Origin: Psococerastis gibbosa
Lineage: Eukaryota > Arthropoda > Insecta > Psocodea > Psocidae
Assembly (NCBI GenBank): GCA_963971405.1
Contig: OZ020486.1
Span: 2,480,001-2,544,000 of the forward strand
DNA: 64,000 bases
Direction: 5' to 3'
Below the pieces are notes generated by a model. The model was not told the DNA's origin. It ran no database searches and worked only from the letters and a program-made list of their open reading frames with translations. The number at the start of each line of letters is the position of its first letter. Position 1 is the first letter of the stretch. The position numbers and the translations under genes were made by a program. Positions 12,101-23,100 of this stretch are shown here, one piece after another.

Positions 12101-13093
12101 CGTTCCAAATAAGGATTCATTCTTTTTTGCTAAACTGAATTTTGATATTGCAGGATTACTATTCTCAAGACAATTTAAATTATTAACTAAATGTTTACTT
12201 GCTGCACTATCGACAGCTAAGCTAATACTTTTATTATTATTAAAGTAATTGGAATTTTTAGATACCAAAAAAACTTTATTATTATTGCTGTCACCATTTT
12301 CTCTATTTCTGTTACGGAAAAAACACTCTGAGGATCGGTGCGAATTCCTCTTTTTACAAATTCCGCAATAAAGCGTATTTCTTTCATCTCTAGCTTTTTT
12401 AAAACATTTTTCAATCCTATGATTTCTTAATTTGCAATACGTACAGAAAAGTTCATTTTTATTTTTAAAATTAGAATTAGATAGAGTACTTTTACCTTGG
12501 GCTAGTGTTTTGAATGCTACTGAGTTGTTTCCACATCGTTCGTCCTCTAATTGAAGGCGAGAAAAAAGATTGGCAAGCGTCTTATCTTTTGCAGTGACTG
12601 ACTCCCAAGCACTTCTGAAGGCGTTGAATTTTTCGGGAAGAGAAGATACAATCTTTGTTACAACCATCTCGTCTGTTAACTTTTCTCCCAATGAAGCTAG
12701 TCTATGGATAATTATTTTTATTTCAGCAATTCCCTTGTTGACATCTTCCAATTTAAAGTTGTAAAAATCCGTTAGAAGAGAACATTTTTGTTGATGAGTG
12801 TCCTTATTGTAGAGATCATTTAATGCTTTATACATTTCGGCTGATGTTGTACATGTTAGTAAATGCACAATTTGGCTGCTATCCACTGAGGTTACAATTA
12901 GTCGTTGAGCTTTTATGTCAGTTTTTATCCACGATGTATCATCTTTTTTATCCTTGGTAAGGATACTTGGTAAAGGTTCCGTTCCGGTTGCAATGTCGTA
13001 CGCATATATCGATTTTAAGATGACATCTATTTGAAATTTCCACGTGAGGTAGTTTGGACCATTTAATTTTTCAATTTTTACGTCTTCGTGCAT
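9197..13093 (-). CDS. Gag-Pol polyprotein of copia-group retrotransposon
   Basis: This 1298-aa frame encodes the structural and replication proteins of the element. Gag (UBN2/Copia type) fills roughly residues 1-210. A CCHC knuckle (CTYC..H..C) lies near 215, with a second variant knuckle near 245. A retroviral-type aspartic protease motif, VDSAASKH, lies near 291. The integrase HHCC region starts near 424 (WHRKLGH), and the catalytic D, D, E lie near 488, 552 and 588. Reverse transcriptase has FDIKSAFLN near 910 and HVDD (a variant of YVDD) near 997. RNase H has YSDASYADD near 1153, STTEAEY near 1190 and ends with DIFTKALP. Length and domain order are normal for copia (protease, integrase, RT, RNase H in one frame). 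The start ATG is about 130 nt inside the primer-binding site. Confidence 0.97.
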   Translation of the reverse strand: MHEDVKIEKLNGPNYLTWKFQIDVILKSIYAYDIATGTEPLPSILTKDKKDDTSWIKTDIKAQRLIVTSVDSSQIVHLLTCTTSAEMYKALNDLYNKDTHQQKCSLLTDFYNFKLEDVNKGIAEIKIIIHRLASLGEKLTDEMVVTKIVSSLPEKFNAFRSAWESVTAKDKTLANLFSRLQLEDERCGNNSVAFKTLAQGKSTLSNSNFKNKNELFCTYCKLRNHRIEKCFKKARDERNTLYCGICKKRNSHRSSECFFRNRNRENGDSNNNKVFLVSKNSNYFNNNKSISLAVDSAASKHLVNNLNCLENSNPAISKFSLAKKNESLFGTAIGTLKSESVTLNNVVYVPELSQNLLSVKKITDKGGFVLFSKGNVEIINSKFETVMEGKENNGLFVVNLKYGKNQNLKNRENIFSVNDYDDIYEWHRKLGHISFKNLQRLATMSDGIKITKNSLDIKNCEICIKARHARDPFSGNLKRATRMLEIIHSDVEGPFEIESIDQCKYYVSIIDDFTCYSEVHPIKAKSDAANVIKNFILRAENEKGLKVCRFKCDGGGEYLPLKQWFYNRGIFFDVTASYSPQMNPRSERLNRTITEKIRSLLFDSNVNKNLWSEAAKTSCFLLNRSPTVNSKATPIENWTGKRPDLKNLKIFGSEAYAKILPRVKKLDERSRKLIFVGYNHNGYRLFDPNIKKIVISRDVIFPENSLKIKNKLKPEEMVKLDFNVSEFFKDSESESDKHQVSPRRVNESVEEIISENDADGESESEPETPKEYPYKLRSRINLRKPATLDDCETNLTDLFDDSVYLTFEEAVKGNECKEWVDAVEKEKESLISNKTWIYIPKAEAENNKILTSRWIFRKKDNNTFKARLVVRGFEQENGIDFTDIFSPVVDSNSLRLLFALAAKKKMLIASFDIKSAFLNSDLNEKIFMHIPEGFKNAKNKDKVCLLKKSLYGLKQSPALWNSKLNDYLLSIGSQRLKSDPCIYCNTDKSLIISIHVDDGLIISKNELMLNDFVKKLSKLCEVTYNKDIKKYVGIEILRTKAGIKISQEKYVENMLKTYNMSEANSVKTPICNQKSDNSKNISFPYREAVGSLLYCSTKTRPDITFSVNYESRCIEPKTDNVSDVKRTLRYLKGTKNLGITYNGSNCNKLIAYSDASYADDEISRKSTTGFVIYYCGGPVAWCSKKQNIVTLSTTEAEYIAAAECLKMCLFLKSLIQELTGEKLEILLFVDNTSAIEVMKTGCGKRTKHIDVRYKFITDLVKNKVVEVKHVPSSEQAADIFTKALPNSSFEKFRKMLVD

Positions 13094-13200
13094 GGTGTAC
13101 TGGTAAGATTAGGTTACACAAGCACTTTGCACACGCGACAATTTTAATTATTATTTTTAATTTTTCTTTTTAATTGATTTTACGGAACATCTTGGTTTCC

Positions 13201-13222
13201 CGATTTATCTGGGCCCATAACC
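13201..13222 (-). other. Primer-binding site of copia element, initiator tRNA-Met half-molecule type
   Basis: On the minus strand the bases just inside the 5' LTR are ggttatgggcccag. This complements the anticodon-arm region of initiator tRNA-Met (..GGGCCCAUAACC..) rather than the tRNA 3' end. Drosophila copia is known to use a 5' half fragment of that tRNA as primer, so the same mechanism is inferred here. Confidence 0.85.
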
Positions 13223-13476
13223 TGTTGGGTTATGCCTTGGATCGGTTTTAAATTTATAGATAAAAAATATCACACTTTGAATTAATATTGTGTATTCGCC
13301 ATCTTTGTAGCAAGGAAGTAAGAAAACATTGTAAACTCTAAACAGTGTCACAGACAATGTCATAGACAAACAAAATATTATTAAATTAATATTTATTTTC
13401 ATTATTATTATTTTTAATTTTATTATTATTTTATTATGAAATAGCAAAAATTATAATTTAAAAAATTATTTCAACA
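13223..13476 (-). repeat. 5' LTR of copia-group retrotransposon (right end on plus strand)
   Basis: Partner of the LTR at 8850-9103, same length and ends. Because the element faces the minus strand this copy is the 5' LTR and should carry the promoter. A target-site copy (ctaag) follows at 13477-13481. Confidence 0.95.
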
Positions 13477-14430
13477 CTAAGATGGCGTTGTTCCGTTGTT
13501 TGTTGTTAATTGTTATCGTTACAAAATCAACAAGAAAATAGAAATTTGTGTTATTGAATATTGATATTAAGATAATGCTTAACGCCTTGAACTTCCTGAG
13601 ATGTGTAAGTACAATCTTTAATAGGTCTGCATTCCATAGTTTCTGGACTTCCATCAGTTATTCTGAACATGGGAAAATAAATTAAAATATATATAGCGTG
13701 TATACTTCAGTCTTCACTTGATCGATGACTAGTAGCACACCGTCTCAAATTACAATGGGGCAAACGCAAAGGGCAACTCGTATAGATAGGGTGAACAAAT
13801 TGTCAAGACTTTAACCCCGGACACAGGGTGTCCATCCTAATTTTACCTACTTGTACAATTATTTTTGTGCACCCAACGCAAATCAGAAGGTGAAGCACCA
13901 GGCCCTTAGCCGAATTATTTTTAGGAGGGGGGTGGGGGGAATTTCTACTATAGCAGGGACGCAGGCAAAAGAGAAAATGGACCCTCTCCTCCAAGTAGTT
14001 GATATTTTCAATTTAAATTGAGAACTGGGCACTTCTTAGGGAGGGGAATCCCTAGGCGTTTCAGATTTTTTTCTACGACGTAGCATTAGGCTTCCACCAT
14101 CAGCTTTCTTGCAGCCCAATGCAACACTTAATGTGGTGAACCTCTGCTAGACTCAGACTAGAGCAGGGCACGTCTTAAGGTGTTGTCTATCCATTTGTTC
14201 CCGGGTGCCGCCCAGAAGGCAGAAAGGTTCCGCTGCTACAACTATATGGTGAAAGTGCTTTTGCAGATTGTAATGATCCGTTGTTAACCTACATTCCACC
14301 ACAGATTGGTATCTGGGTAAGTTCTTCCTTCTACACTAGTTTATATAGGTTTTTAGGCATTTCAGATAGGCCTACATGCATACTAAAGTTAAACATACGC
14401 TATATTCATTTAATGGTGTATTATTATTTA

Positions 14431-14653
14431 ACAAAGGGTTAGTTGGACTTACATTACCTGTTGTGTTAGTAGTCATTAGAGGCAGGGGAAGGGGTACAGA
14501 AGGGGTACAACCAGTCTTCAAACAATTAGGTTATATTATATCAATGCTAATGGCAACCATATCTTGTGTAATCTCATGCTGGGCTGGCCTATGGGTTCAG
14601 TATTCTATATTGCCTCTAATGACCAGCAGGTAAGGTAAGTCCAACTAACCTTT
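14431..14653. mobile_element. MITE with long inverted ends, family E copy 1
   Basis: Left end aaagggttagttggacttac and right end gtaagtccaactaacctttt are inverted copies. The pairing continues inward for about 45 bp (cattagaggca / tgcctctaatg). The interior is non-coding. The same ends bound the longer element at 20604-21008. Confidence 0.85.
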
Positions 14654-15885
14654 TGCAGCTATAGTCGGATTTTAGCATGTCTAAGTATTGTTTTTGAGGA
14701 AAGCGAGTTCAAAGTTCATGTGTGGGGAATATGCCCCCTCCCCCTATTGACTGCCCTTTGTCCACGAAATAAGCAATAACCTCTTCATTGGTAATTATTT
14801 CAGGGCTGTATATATTGACTGAGTGAGCCGATCATTTATAGAATACATGACTTTTCAAAAGCCTTAGTTTTGAAAATTTCGTGAAGTGGCCATAATGACA
14901 GGGAGAATTGCTAAATTTAAAATACATTCACTCAAAACAAAACAAGAATTGGTGGCGTCAACTTACAGCCCACTTGTGTATTGCATGCACATTTATTGTA
15001 GCGTTGGCTATGACTCATCATTTTCCCTTACATTATGGGGGACAATGCCCAGTTTAATAATAACTTAACCCGTGGAGAAAAATGTAAACAGAACCATTTT
15101 TTTGCATAACGTCACGAATAAGTGTATAAATAAATAACCTATCTCATGAAATATCAATCAATCAATCAATCAAAATCTGTATATTTTTACAAGTGTGTTT
15201 ACAATAATATCAATCATAAAGTTGTCAAAAATGTCAGGACAAACAGAAGACATTTCTCTTTCAAACAGATTGGCCACAATTATTGCATTTCGAAATGTAC
15301 AGGAGCATTTCCGCTAATGTAATGAATAATTTGACGGCTCTACGATCGATAGTTCCTGTGAAAATCGACTTTGTACAAAATGCACGTATTGGGGGAACTT
15401 CGATTTGCTCTTAACCCGGGGTTAAAAATTGTATTGGAACAATTTTAGAGTAGCTCCTTGCATTCTAAAATATTCTTTTATACCTATTTAACCACAGGCT
15501 ACGTTATTGTTAAACGACTTGGTAGGCCCGCAGAAGCCTGAGTACCGTATAATCCCACCGTTCATAGGCAGGCGATGTTAATTTGCCATTTCCTAGATCC
15601 ATCAAACACCTTACCGTACCAAAATCATTTATTCCAAAAACGTTTCATAAATTGTATAATACGTTAAAGCATGACGCAAATTTTTTATGGCGTTGGCAAG
15701 CGCGAACGTTTGTACGAGACTAGGATGTGGTAACAATGGAACCTACGTGGGCCATACCAGGAAATGTAGGCCTACCCATGAGACTATGCACCTCTTAACG
15801 TACAGCTCCCAGTCTTGTGAGAAAATATTGATAGGAGGGGAAAAACCTTACAAGTGTAAGAACCTAGTGCGTGTCAGCCCGTAAC

Positions 15886-15970
15886 ATGCTTTCCCATTTA
15901 TCAATTAGTAAAAGTACCGTAGTAGATTGTAACTGCGGAGTAGTTCCATGGCATATAATTTTCCTATGGT
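15886..15970. repeat. Dispersed repeat family D, one of four copies
   Basis: The motif catgctttcccatttatcaa, then taccgta and ttccatgg..ataattttcct, is repeated at about 6155-6225, 48968-49035 and 58158-58225. It is short, non-coding and of unknown class. Confidence 0.55.
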
Positions 15971-16574
15971 TAAATTGCACCTGCCTCGATTTTCCATATC
16001 CCACAGTACTGGATTAATCGATGGGACAATGGAATGGTCTAAAAATATAACACTGAACATTGGACAATAAAAACGACATGGTGTGCAATGAAATAGGGCA
16101 CGCTAATTTAATCGAAAAATATTTTGTCTTCAGAACCAAAGCTTTCTTCTAAGAGCAATCTTTTCGAAGTTGTTACTCTATTAGCACCAAAAACATATAA
16201 CTGAATTTAGAATGCGTCGTTGCAAAGGTTCTGCAGAAAATATAGGTACTTTTTAGCTAGGCTGTTTTCATGAAAATTGTGATGTTTTTTGTTGCCCCAG
16301 AACCAAACTAACAAGCGTAAAATAGTAGATTTGTTTACGCTAATAACGACTACGACAGTGAATTAAAAAAAAAAAAATAGTTGGCACAGTATTAGCTTTT
16401 TTTTTTTCATGAAAGTTGAGTCCCCTGAAGTAATATTATTAGGGGGAAGCGGCCTAGCGGGGTTTTTTCTCATTAATAACGACTGCAATGTACGATATGT
16501 GAATTTAAAAACAAATGCTTTGAGCAGTTTTTGAGAAAAAGAAGTAGGGTGTGCACAGACAGACCGACATTCCA

Positions 16575-16690
16575 TAAAAAACAATTTTTGGTTCCTGGGT
16601 ACCTTAAAACGTATAAATCAATTGAAATCTCGAAATTGAAAATATCAAGCATGCCAAAGCTTTCCTTACATCTACGTATACATAGGAAAA
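16575..16690. repeat. Dispersed repeat family C, one of three copies
   Basis: It shares tttttggttcctgggtacct, then gttgaaatctcgaaattgaa and aaagctttcctta with copies at 6345-6450 and 58795-58875. Non-coding. Confidence 0.55.
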
Positions 16691-16891
16691 CAGAACTCAA
16701 GTAGGCCTATCTCGTGAAATATCAAAAATATTACATCTCTGAGTTGGCTCTACATTTTGATTTATGACATGTGCCAGTCTCTTACACCGATTGGCCACAA
16801 TTATCGAAATTGATTTGCAATTAAAACGGTTGGTGAGGGAGCAAAAAAGTGTTTTTTTGTACTATAAGGAGTATTCACTGTGTAGGGTTTA

Positions 16892-17283
16892 CCTTATGCG
16901 CGGTTTCCACCGACCTCTAAGTGCAAAATACACTTACGGTGACGTGGTAGCAGACATTCATGACTTAGGCGGGGTTTCCACCGACCTCTCATTGCAGAAT
17001 GCAAATGACATTGACGGAAATTTGAATTTTTCTTTTTACAGAAATCTATTAAAGTGTTTGTACTTAACATATCCCATGACGCCATTTTTTAATTTTGGTT
17101 TGTGATTTTACTCTATGATCATTGATCAATTTTAACTATGGCATAGAGTAAACCAAAAATTTCCGTCAATGTCATTTGCATTCTGCAATGAAAAGTGGAA
17201 ACCCCCCCCCCCTTTATTAATGATACCTGCTACCACGTCACCGTATGTGTGTTTTGGAGTTCGGTGGAAACTGCGCCTTAAGG
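16892..17283. mobile_element. Foldback element with about 130-bp arms
   Basis: The left arm (from ccttatgcgcggtttccacc) and the right arm (ending ggtggaaactgcgccttaag) are inverted. They pair through cggtgacgtggtagca and attgcagaatgcaaatgaca to about 17030/17153. The loop is about 120 bp and non-coding. The motif gg(c)ttccac plus a nearby ctaccacgt is shared with the foldback at 59794-60040. Confidence 0.85.
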
Positions 17284-20187
17284 TAAAGTAGGAAACTGTC
17301 AAACTGAGGGAATAGAACTCCAGTTTTTCTACGTAGAAAAATAATGCCATGGAAACGTGTATCTCTAAGTTTTGCACTTTATCCGACCTAACCTAACTTA
17401 CCTCCAAAGTTTCTTTGCCTTCGGCTATTAAACTTATGAACATCTGCTGTAGTCCACCTCTAGCCATATGTTTCCCTTTGTTGTTTTTTTATTAATTTCT
17501 GTCGCAGAGCTCATTTAACAAAATAATTAAATATAAATAAAAACCAAAATTCAAATACTAAACAACAACAACAAATATGGCCGTTTGGCGTTTTATTATA
17601 TTAGGTATTAGATATTATTTTATTATATTAGAAGTTCTTTGGGCGTTTTCGATTCCAGTTTTTCGATTAGAAAAATGATCCCCAACTCCTAAGTTGGGTA
17701 AACTGCACTTGGGGAATAATTCATTCAATTATCAAAGAAAAAAAAATGCTCAGAACAATTTCTTAATTTCTTCTGCTTGTCGTGATATTTTTGACAGTTC
17801 TATGATTGATATTTCATTGAGATATTTGAATTTTACTCTTGTAAGGTTTCTCCCCCTCCGATTGTCTCTTGTAAGTTTAGTTTAGCATGGAGTGCCCCCC
17901 CCCCCCTCCTGACGCCTAGCCTGGTTTGTCGTAATTACTCTGTACCCCACCCGCACCCGTGTTGGGCCACCTTCAGTTTCAGTAGTGCTACTGTTCTGTC
18001 TTTGGCAACGTCCCACTTTTATTTACAACACAATGTACCGTATGTTATTAATTTTATATTAGCCTACTAAACACTCTTGCAGTCTATTTAGGCCATGGTG
18101 AATTGCATAAGAAATGAGTTTCCATAATTTTCTTGGCTTCGTTTCATTTAAGGGTAGCTTGGACTATCCATGCTATATTCTATTAACGATGAATAATATA
18201 CTGTAATTGACTAGTGTAATAAGTAGTCATAGGTAGATACCTAATTCATTTTTATTTTATTTTATTTTCTTCAATTTTTGCGTGTACTGTATATGTTCTC
18301 AAGAGACTCTTTTTTGTTTTAAGTGCATGCATGTTTAGTAGGAAGGTATTCCGCACATAATTTGGTTGAGGGGGCCTACATAAATGTGAAACATCTCGTA
18401 GGTAAACTTTTTTGAAGAATTCACAAATTTAATTGTGCAGTATATGTACAGTATATTATTGTTATTTTCTGTATTTCCGGTTTACAAATAGAATTCCTTT
18501 TAAAAATGACTATAGTAGGCATACTTATTCTATCCACAGTTGGTCATAGATGATTTAACAAATAAAAATAACTGACAAGAATCCCTTCAGATTTGAGCTA
18601 TCAAGGGTTGTGCATACCTTTTTATTTTGATTTACAATTAGAGCTGTTGGAAGCTATACTAAAGACAGCATCACAGACGTTGCTATTACAATAAGGGTGA
18701 CTCATATCACATGATCGTTTGAAAAGTCTTGGTATAAGGAATACTGGCAATGTTTGTAAAATATTTTGTTGGTATAATAGACTTATGAGCAAATAGACAC
18801 CCACACCCGCCAAATTTGTTATGAAATGTCAATTGTAGAGCTATAAATGAGATGCCTCAAAGTAGAAGAAATGTTCCTCTACATTTTTATAAATGGTCGT
18901 ATGTGACCAAATCTACACAGTTTTGGAACTCCTTCGAGCTGACATCGTCAATGACAATTAGTTTGATAGCTGTGTCCGATCGGTGTTATTATTATTATTA
19001 TTATGTAAGTACTCCATAATGGTTTATTATTATTAATTATTAATTAAATTTTATATGTTGCAGTGCCACTGCACTAAGATCGCTCGATAAGCGGAAGCTT
19101 GAGCCTGATAATTATACTATTATACAAATTGTTTTTTCAATAAATGCACCTTGTCCGGGGTTACTGGTCAAGGAAAAAAGTGAAAAGTGAAAGTAATTAT
19201 TATTATTATTATGAATATTATGTTTTAAATAGGCTAAAAAAGCCTTTTGAGCAGTCATAAGTCACTTCAGACTTGACAAGTCTGCGACGGCAACCTGTTG
19301 TTTTCATTTTAATGATCCAATACTGAGATAAAATAAAATAAAAATGTATGGTACATACAACGAGAATATTTGAGGAGGCTATTTACAAACATGGCCAACT
19401 CCAAGTTGTAGAATTTTTCAGGACAGTGGATTTTCTGTTGAAAATTGCATTAGGTTTATAGCTAACCCTAGACTTCTCAGCGCTTCTGTGCACAATCTGG
19501 CTGCATTTGTCATTTTATTTTACAACGTGCAGGTGGGCATTAAAATTTACTGCAAGGTCGGATCATAACCCCATTTTGTAAAAAAATGGAGTAACCATGC
19601 TCCTCATTTCTGCTATACTTCATATATGGCATCTCATTTATTCTTCTACGATCGATATTTCATGCGAAACCTGACTATGTAGTCCGGCACATAATAGTTA
19701 AAACTAGTATTAATTTTTTTTAATTTTTATTAATTATATTTGTTAATAAGCACGGTATGCGATTTGCAATGCTGCGCTGATGTTGTTGTCAACCACTGAC
19801 TCTACTCTGTGTATTCTCAACAGGAGGGCGGAGAGGGGGGGGTGTGACTTTCGGTACGCAATATTTTTATTTTATAGTAACTGTTGATTTGAATTACAGC
19901 CTAACTTGAAGAAAACCCAAGAACTATCACTACTGCCCCGATTTACCTTTTTCCAAAGCATGGAGAGCTTTATTGTATATTGCTCGTATACCGTCCAATT
20001 ATATATTTATTATGATTATTTGTTTGCGTCGGGGAGCGGTTTAAAAAAAAAGACACCTCTACAGTATACACGGTTGACTCTGTTTCATAGCATAGGGGCT
20101 GCTTTCATTGTCATACGGATGCTCATATACTGTGCTATTTTTTAATTATTATTATTTTTTGTTTGTTCAGAGAAGCCTGGGTGAGGT

Positions 20188-23100
20188 ATGGAGACGGCAG
20201 TCGCGGTGCAGGACGCCGTCAAGGCCCTGGGCGGCAACCTGGTTCTCCGCAACTTCAACATGCAGGTCCCCCGCGGGGCCATGTAAGTAATGTTTAGAGT
20301 TGTTAAGTTACATATCACTGCATACTAATTCACTTTATTCGTTGACCGGTCATTGATCACTTGTGGCTCAGGAAAATTTCATGCTGACGCCCTCAGCAAC
20401 CGTTTTTTGCACAAATCACGTTCGATAATTTTAGTTAATCGCTATATGAAAGAGGCGCGTGTCATTTATCAAAATGCCCAGAAAAATTTCTTCTGAGGGA
20501 TGTGACATAATTTTTGAGTGTATTTTATTTTTATTTTATCAGTGTATGTTATATACTGTATATATTGTTACCTATTTATAAAGGTTAATGGCAGTGGTGT
20601 AATATATTTAACAAAGGGTAAGTTGACTTATATTGCCTGATGTGGTAATGGTCATTAGGTTTAGTCTGAGAAGGATTGATGGTTTCTGGACGATTGACTC
20701 AGTGCTCTTGTATTCTACTCTGAATTATTGGGTAAATCACGTCCCCATGATAATTCCAACTACCGTTCTCCCGATTGAAATGCAAGCTCTCTAACGACTC
20801 AACCACAGCCCTTAGATCGGCGAGTCCTTACCAGGACTACAACATCAGTCCTGAAGTCTAAGTCTAATGATGGGAGTAGCTCCCATTCCCGAAACGGAGC
20901 CCTCTTCCTCTGACAACGGGATTTTCGACGATTGTGAGGCCCCTGCCTCTAATTACTAATAACACAGCAGGCAATGTAAGTCCAACTAATCCTTGTTAAA
21001 TATATTTCACCATCCCATTAAGCTTCACCCATTGATAACAATAATATAATACATATACGTATATGACATACAATACTTTTTACATTTGTAATGCTGTTCC
21101 CCCTCCAATTGCCTCTTAAGCCAGAGATTTATATCAGATTTATGAAATATAAATAAGTCGCTCTTATTAGATCCTTTTTATGGGAATGGACTTAAAAAGT
21201 TTAAGCCGGCTGGATTTTTTTTACAGATACGGGTTGCTGGGAGCCAGCGGTTGCGGGAAAACAACTTTGCTGGGCTGCATCGTCGGGTCCCGTGCACTTG
21301 ATAGCGGTCAAATATGTGTCCTTGGGGCCAATCCCCCGGGGCTGGGGGCGCTCATCGGTAAGCTGTACAGCTTATATCTGTGCTTCATCCTATTTCTTCC
21401 ATTCTTTCCATTCATTTGCACCCGCTCACTCTTTAGCCAGTTTCCGGACAACTTAAAGAGGAAACGTTCAAAAAATTTCCCCGCATTGAAATTCTCAATT
21501 TGTCGCAAAGACGCAAATGATTTGCTGCAAAACCACAGAGTCTGCTTCAGGAGATATCTCTCGCCGACGCTGAGCTTACGCTAGTGCACGATTTTCCGAA
21601 AACCATGCACTAGTGACTACTAGTGAGGGCTCAGCGTTCAGAAATAGACATTTTTTTGCACTGACTTACCCCCACCAATAGTATCTCTCTCTCTCTCTCT
21701 CTCTGGGATATGGGATGTCCTGTCTTCACCATAAAATTATAATTGTTGTTGTTGCAGGCTACATGCCTCAGGACATTGCGTTGGTGGGGGAGCTGAGCTG
21801 TTTGGACTGTGCCATGTTTTTTGGCGCCATTTACGGGATGTCTGAAGACGAGATTTGCGCCAAATACGACGTGATGGAGAGACTGCTGCAGTTACCAAAA
21901 CGGAGCCATTTCATAAAGAATCTCAGGTAAAAAATTGTTCAAAAATTGTGGCCTATTATTGGTGTTAGTGAAGGCGTATGTCAAACTGGAGAGGAGCATT
22001 TCTGCTAATTTAACGGATAGGCTATTAAGATTACGGTCGATATTTCCTGAGAAAATCGACTCGGTACAAAAACGCATACTGGGGGTACTCCGATTAGTTT
22101 TTAATGATTTAAAGTTTAAACTGTTGTAGAGAACTAATCATGCATGCCGTAGCACTATAAGACCTCGCGCACAAAGCCATACCCACTCCCAGCAGTAGCT
22201 CAGCAGAGAAAAATCGGTTCAAGTAGACTTTGGCACCAACTTATTTGCTCCTGTGACTAAATCATTAAGAGTGGGACCTGCGAATTCAAGGCCAACCTCG
22301 CAGAAATTGATACAGGAAAACTAACCTAGCAACGCCACCTACAAATGCTCTCGAGTGAGATTGCGCGCCAAAATTCAAATTCTATTCCCGTAATTTTCAA
22401 TTTTTGTAATAAATAAATTATATGAAGTTCAATATCATTCTTATTTAATCTATTGAATCAATCTATTGAAAAATATATGAACTCTAATACTCAGCTTACC
22501 CGCAATAAACGTATTTGAAATTTGCAGACCATTGAACCTCTACGTATAACATTCCACATTTTTTTTTTGTTTGTAGTGGTGGTCAACAGAGACGTGTGTC
22601 TCTAGCAGTTTCTCTGATTCATGACCCGCCACTGGTCATACTGGACGAACCCACGGTCGGTCTGGACCCCGTTCTCAGGCAGGCCATGTGGGAGTACCTA
22701 CTAGACTTGGCACGACGCGGCACGTCCGTACTCATCACCACGCACTACATTGAGGAAGCCCGGCAAGCTCATACAGTATGTACCTGCCATATTAATGATG
22801 GATCCCGCGTGTTTACATGCCAACTCACTGATTATTTCCCCAAGTAACTGAATCCGGAGTTGGCCACTGTCCAGCACTGTGGCGGGCGCGTGTGGACTGT
22901 CTTGGGGCTGCCTACATCGACCAGGTCGATCTGAGTGACTTGCAGTTGAAGAGCATGACTTCTTTACTAACAAGGTCAAGCTGTTGCTTTGCAACAGTTG
23001 ATTGATAATTAATTATTGGCTATGGCCATAGTATGAATGATTGGGACACACTATTGTGATCCCAATAATTATGCTTTTCAAAGGCTTCAAGCAAGAGGGC

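Larger units (their letters stand above)
8850..13476 (-). mobile_element. Complete copia-group LTR retrotransposon
   Basis: The 4627-bp element has 254-bp LTRs, 5-bp target duplications, a primer-binding site, a polypurine tract and one uninterrupted gag-pol frame. All parts face the minus strand. The apparently identical LTRs and open frame point to very recent insertion and possible activity. It sits between the FUNDC1-like gene and the ABC transporter gene and interrupts no visible exon. Confidence 0.96.
13482..20170. other. Intergenic, MITE-rich, no gene seen
   Basis: No exon or RNA gene could be supported. The stretch holds a TIR element at 14431-14653, family A copies near 15270, 16730 and 18880, a family D copy at 15886-15970, a family C copy at 16575-16690, a foldback at 16892-17283, a C tract near 17894 and ATT microsatellite runs near 18990 and 19195. 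The short frames here are shadows. Confidence 0.6.

Noticed and set aside
17380..17402. Telomere-like CCTAA repeats
   Set aside because: Only two near-repeats (cctaacctaac), far too short for an interstitial telomere.
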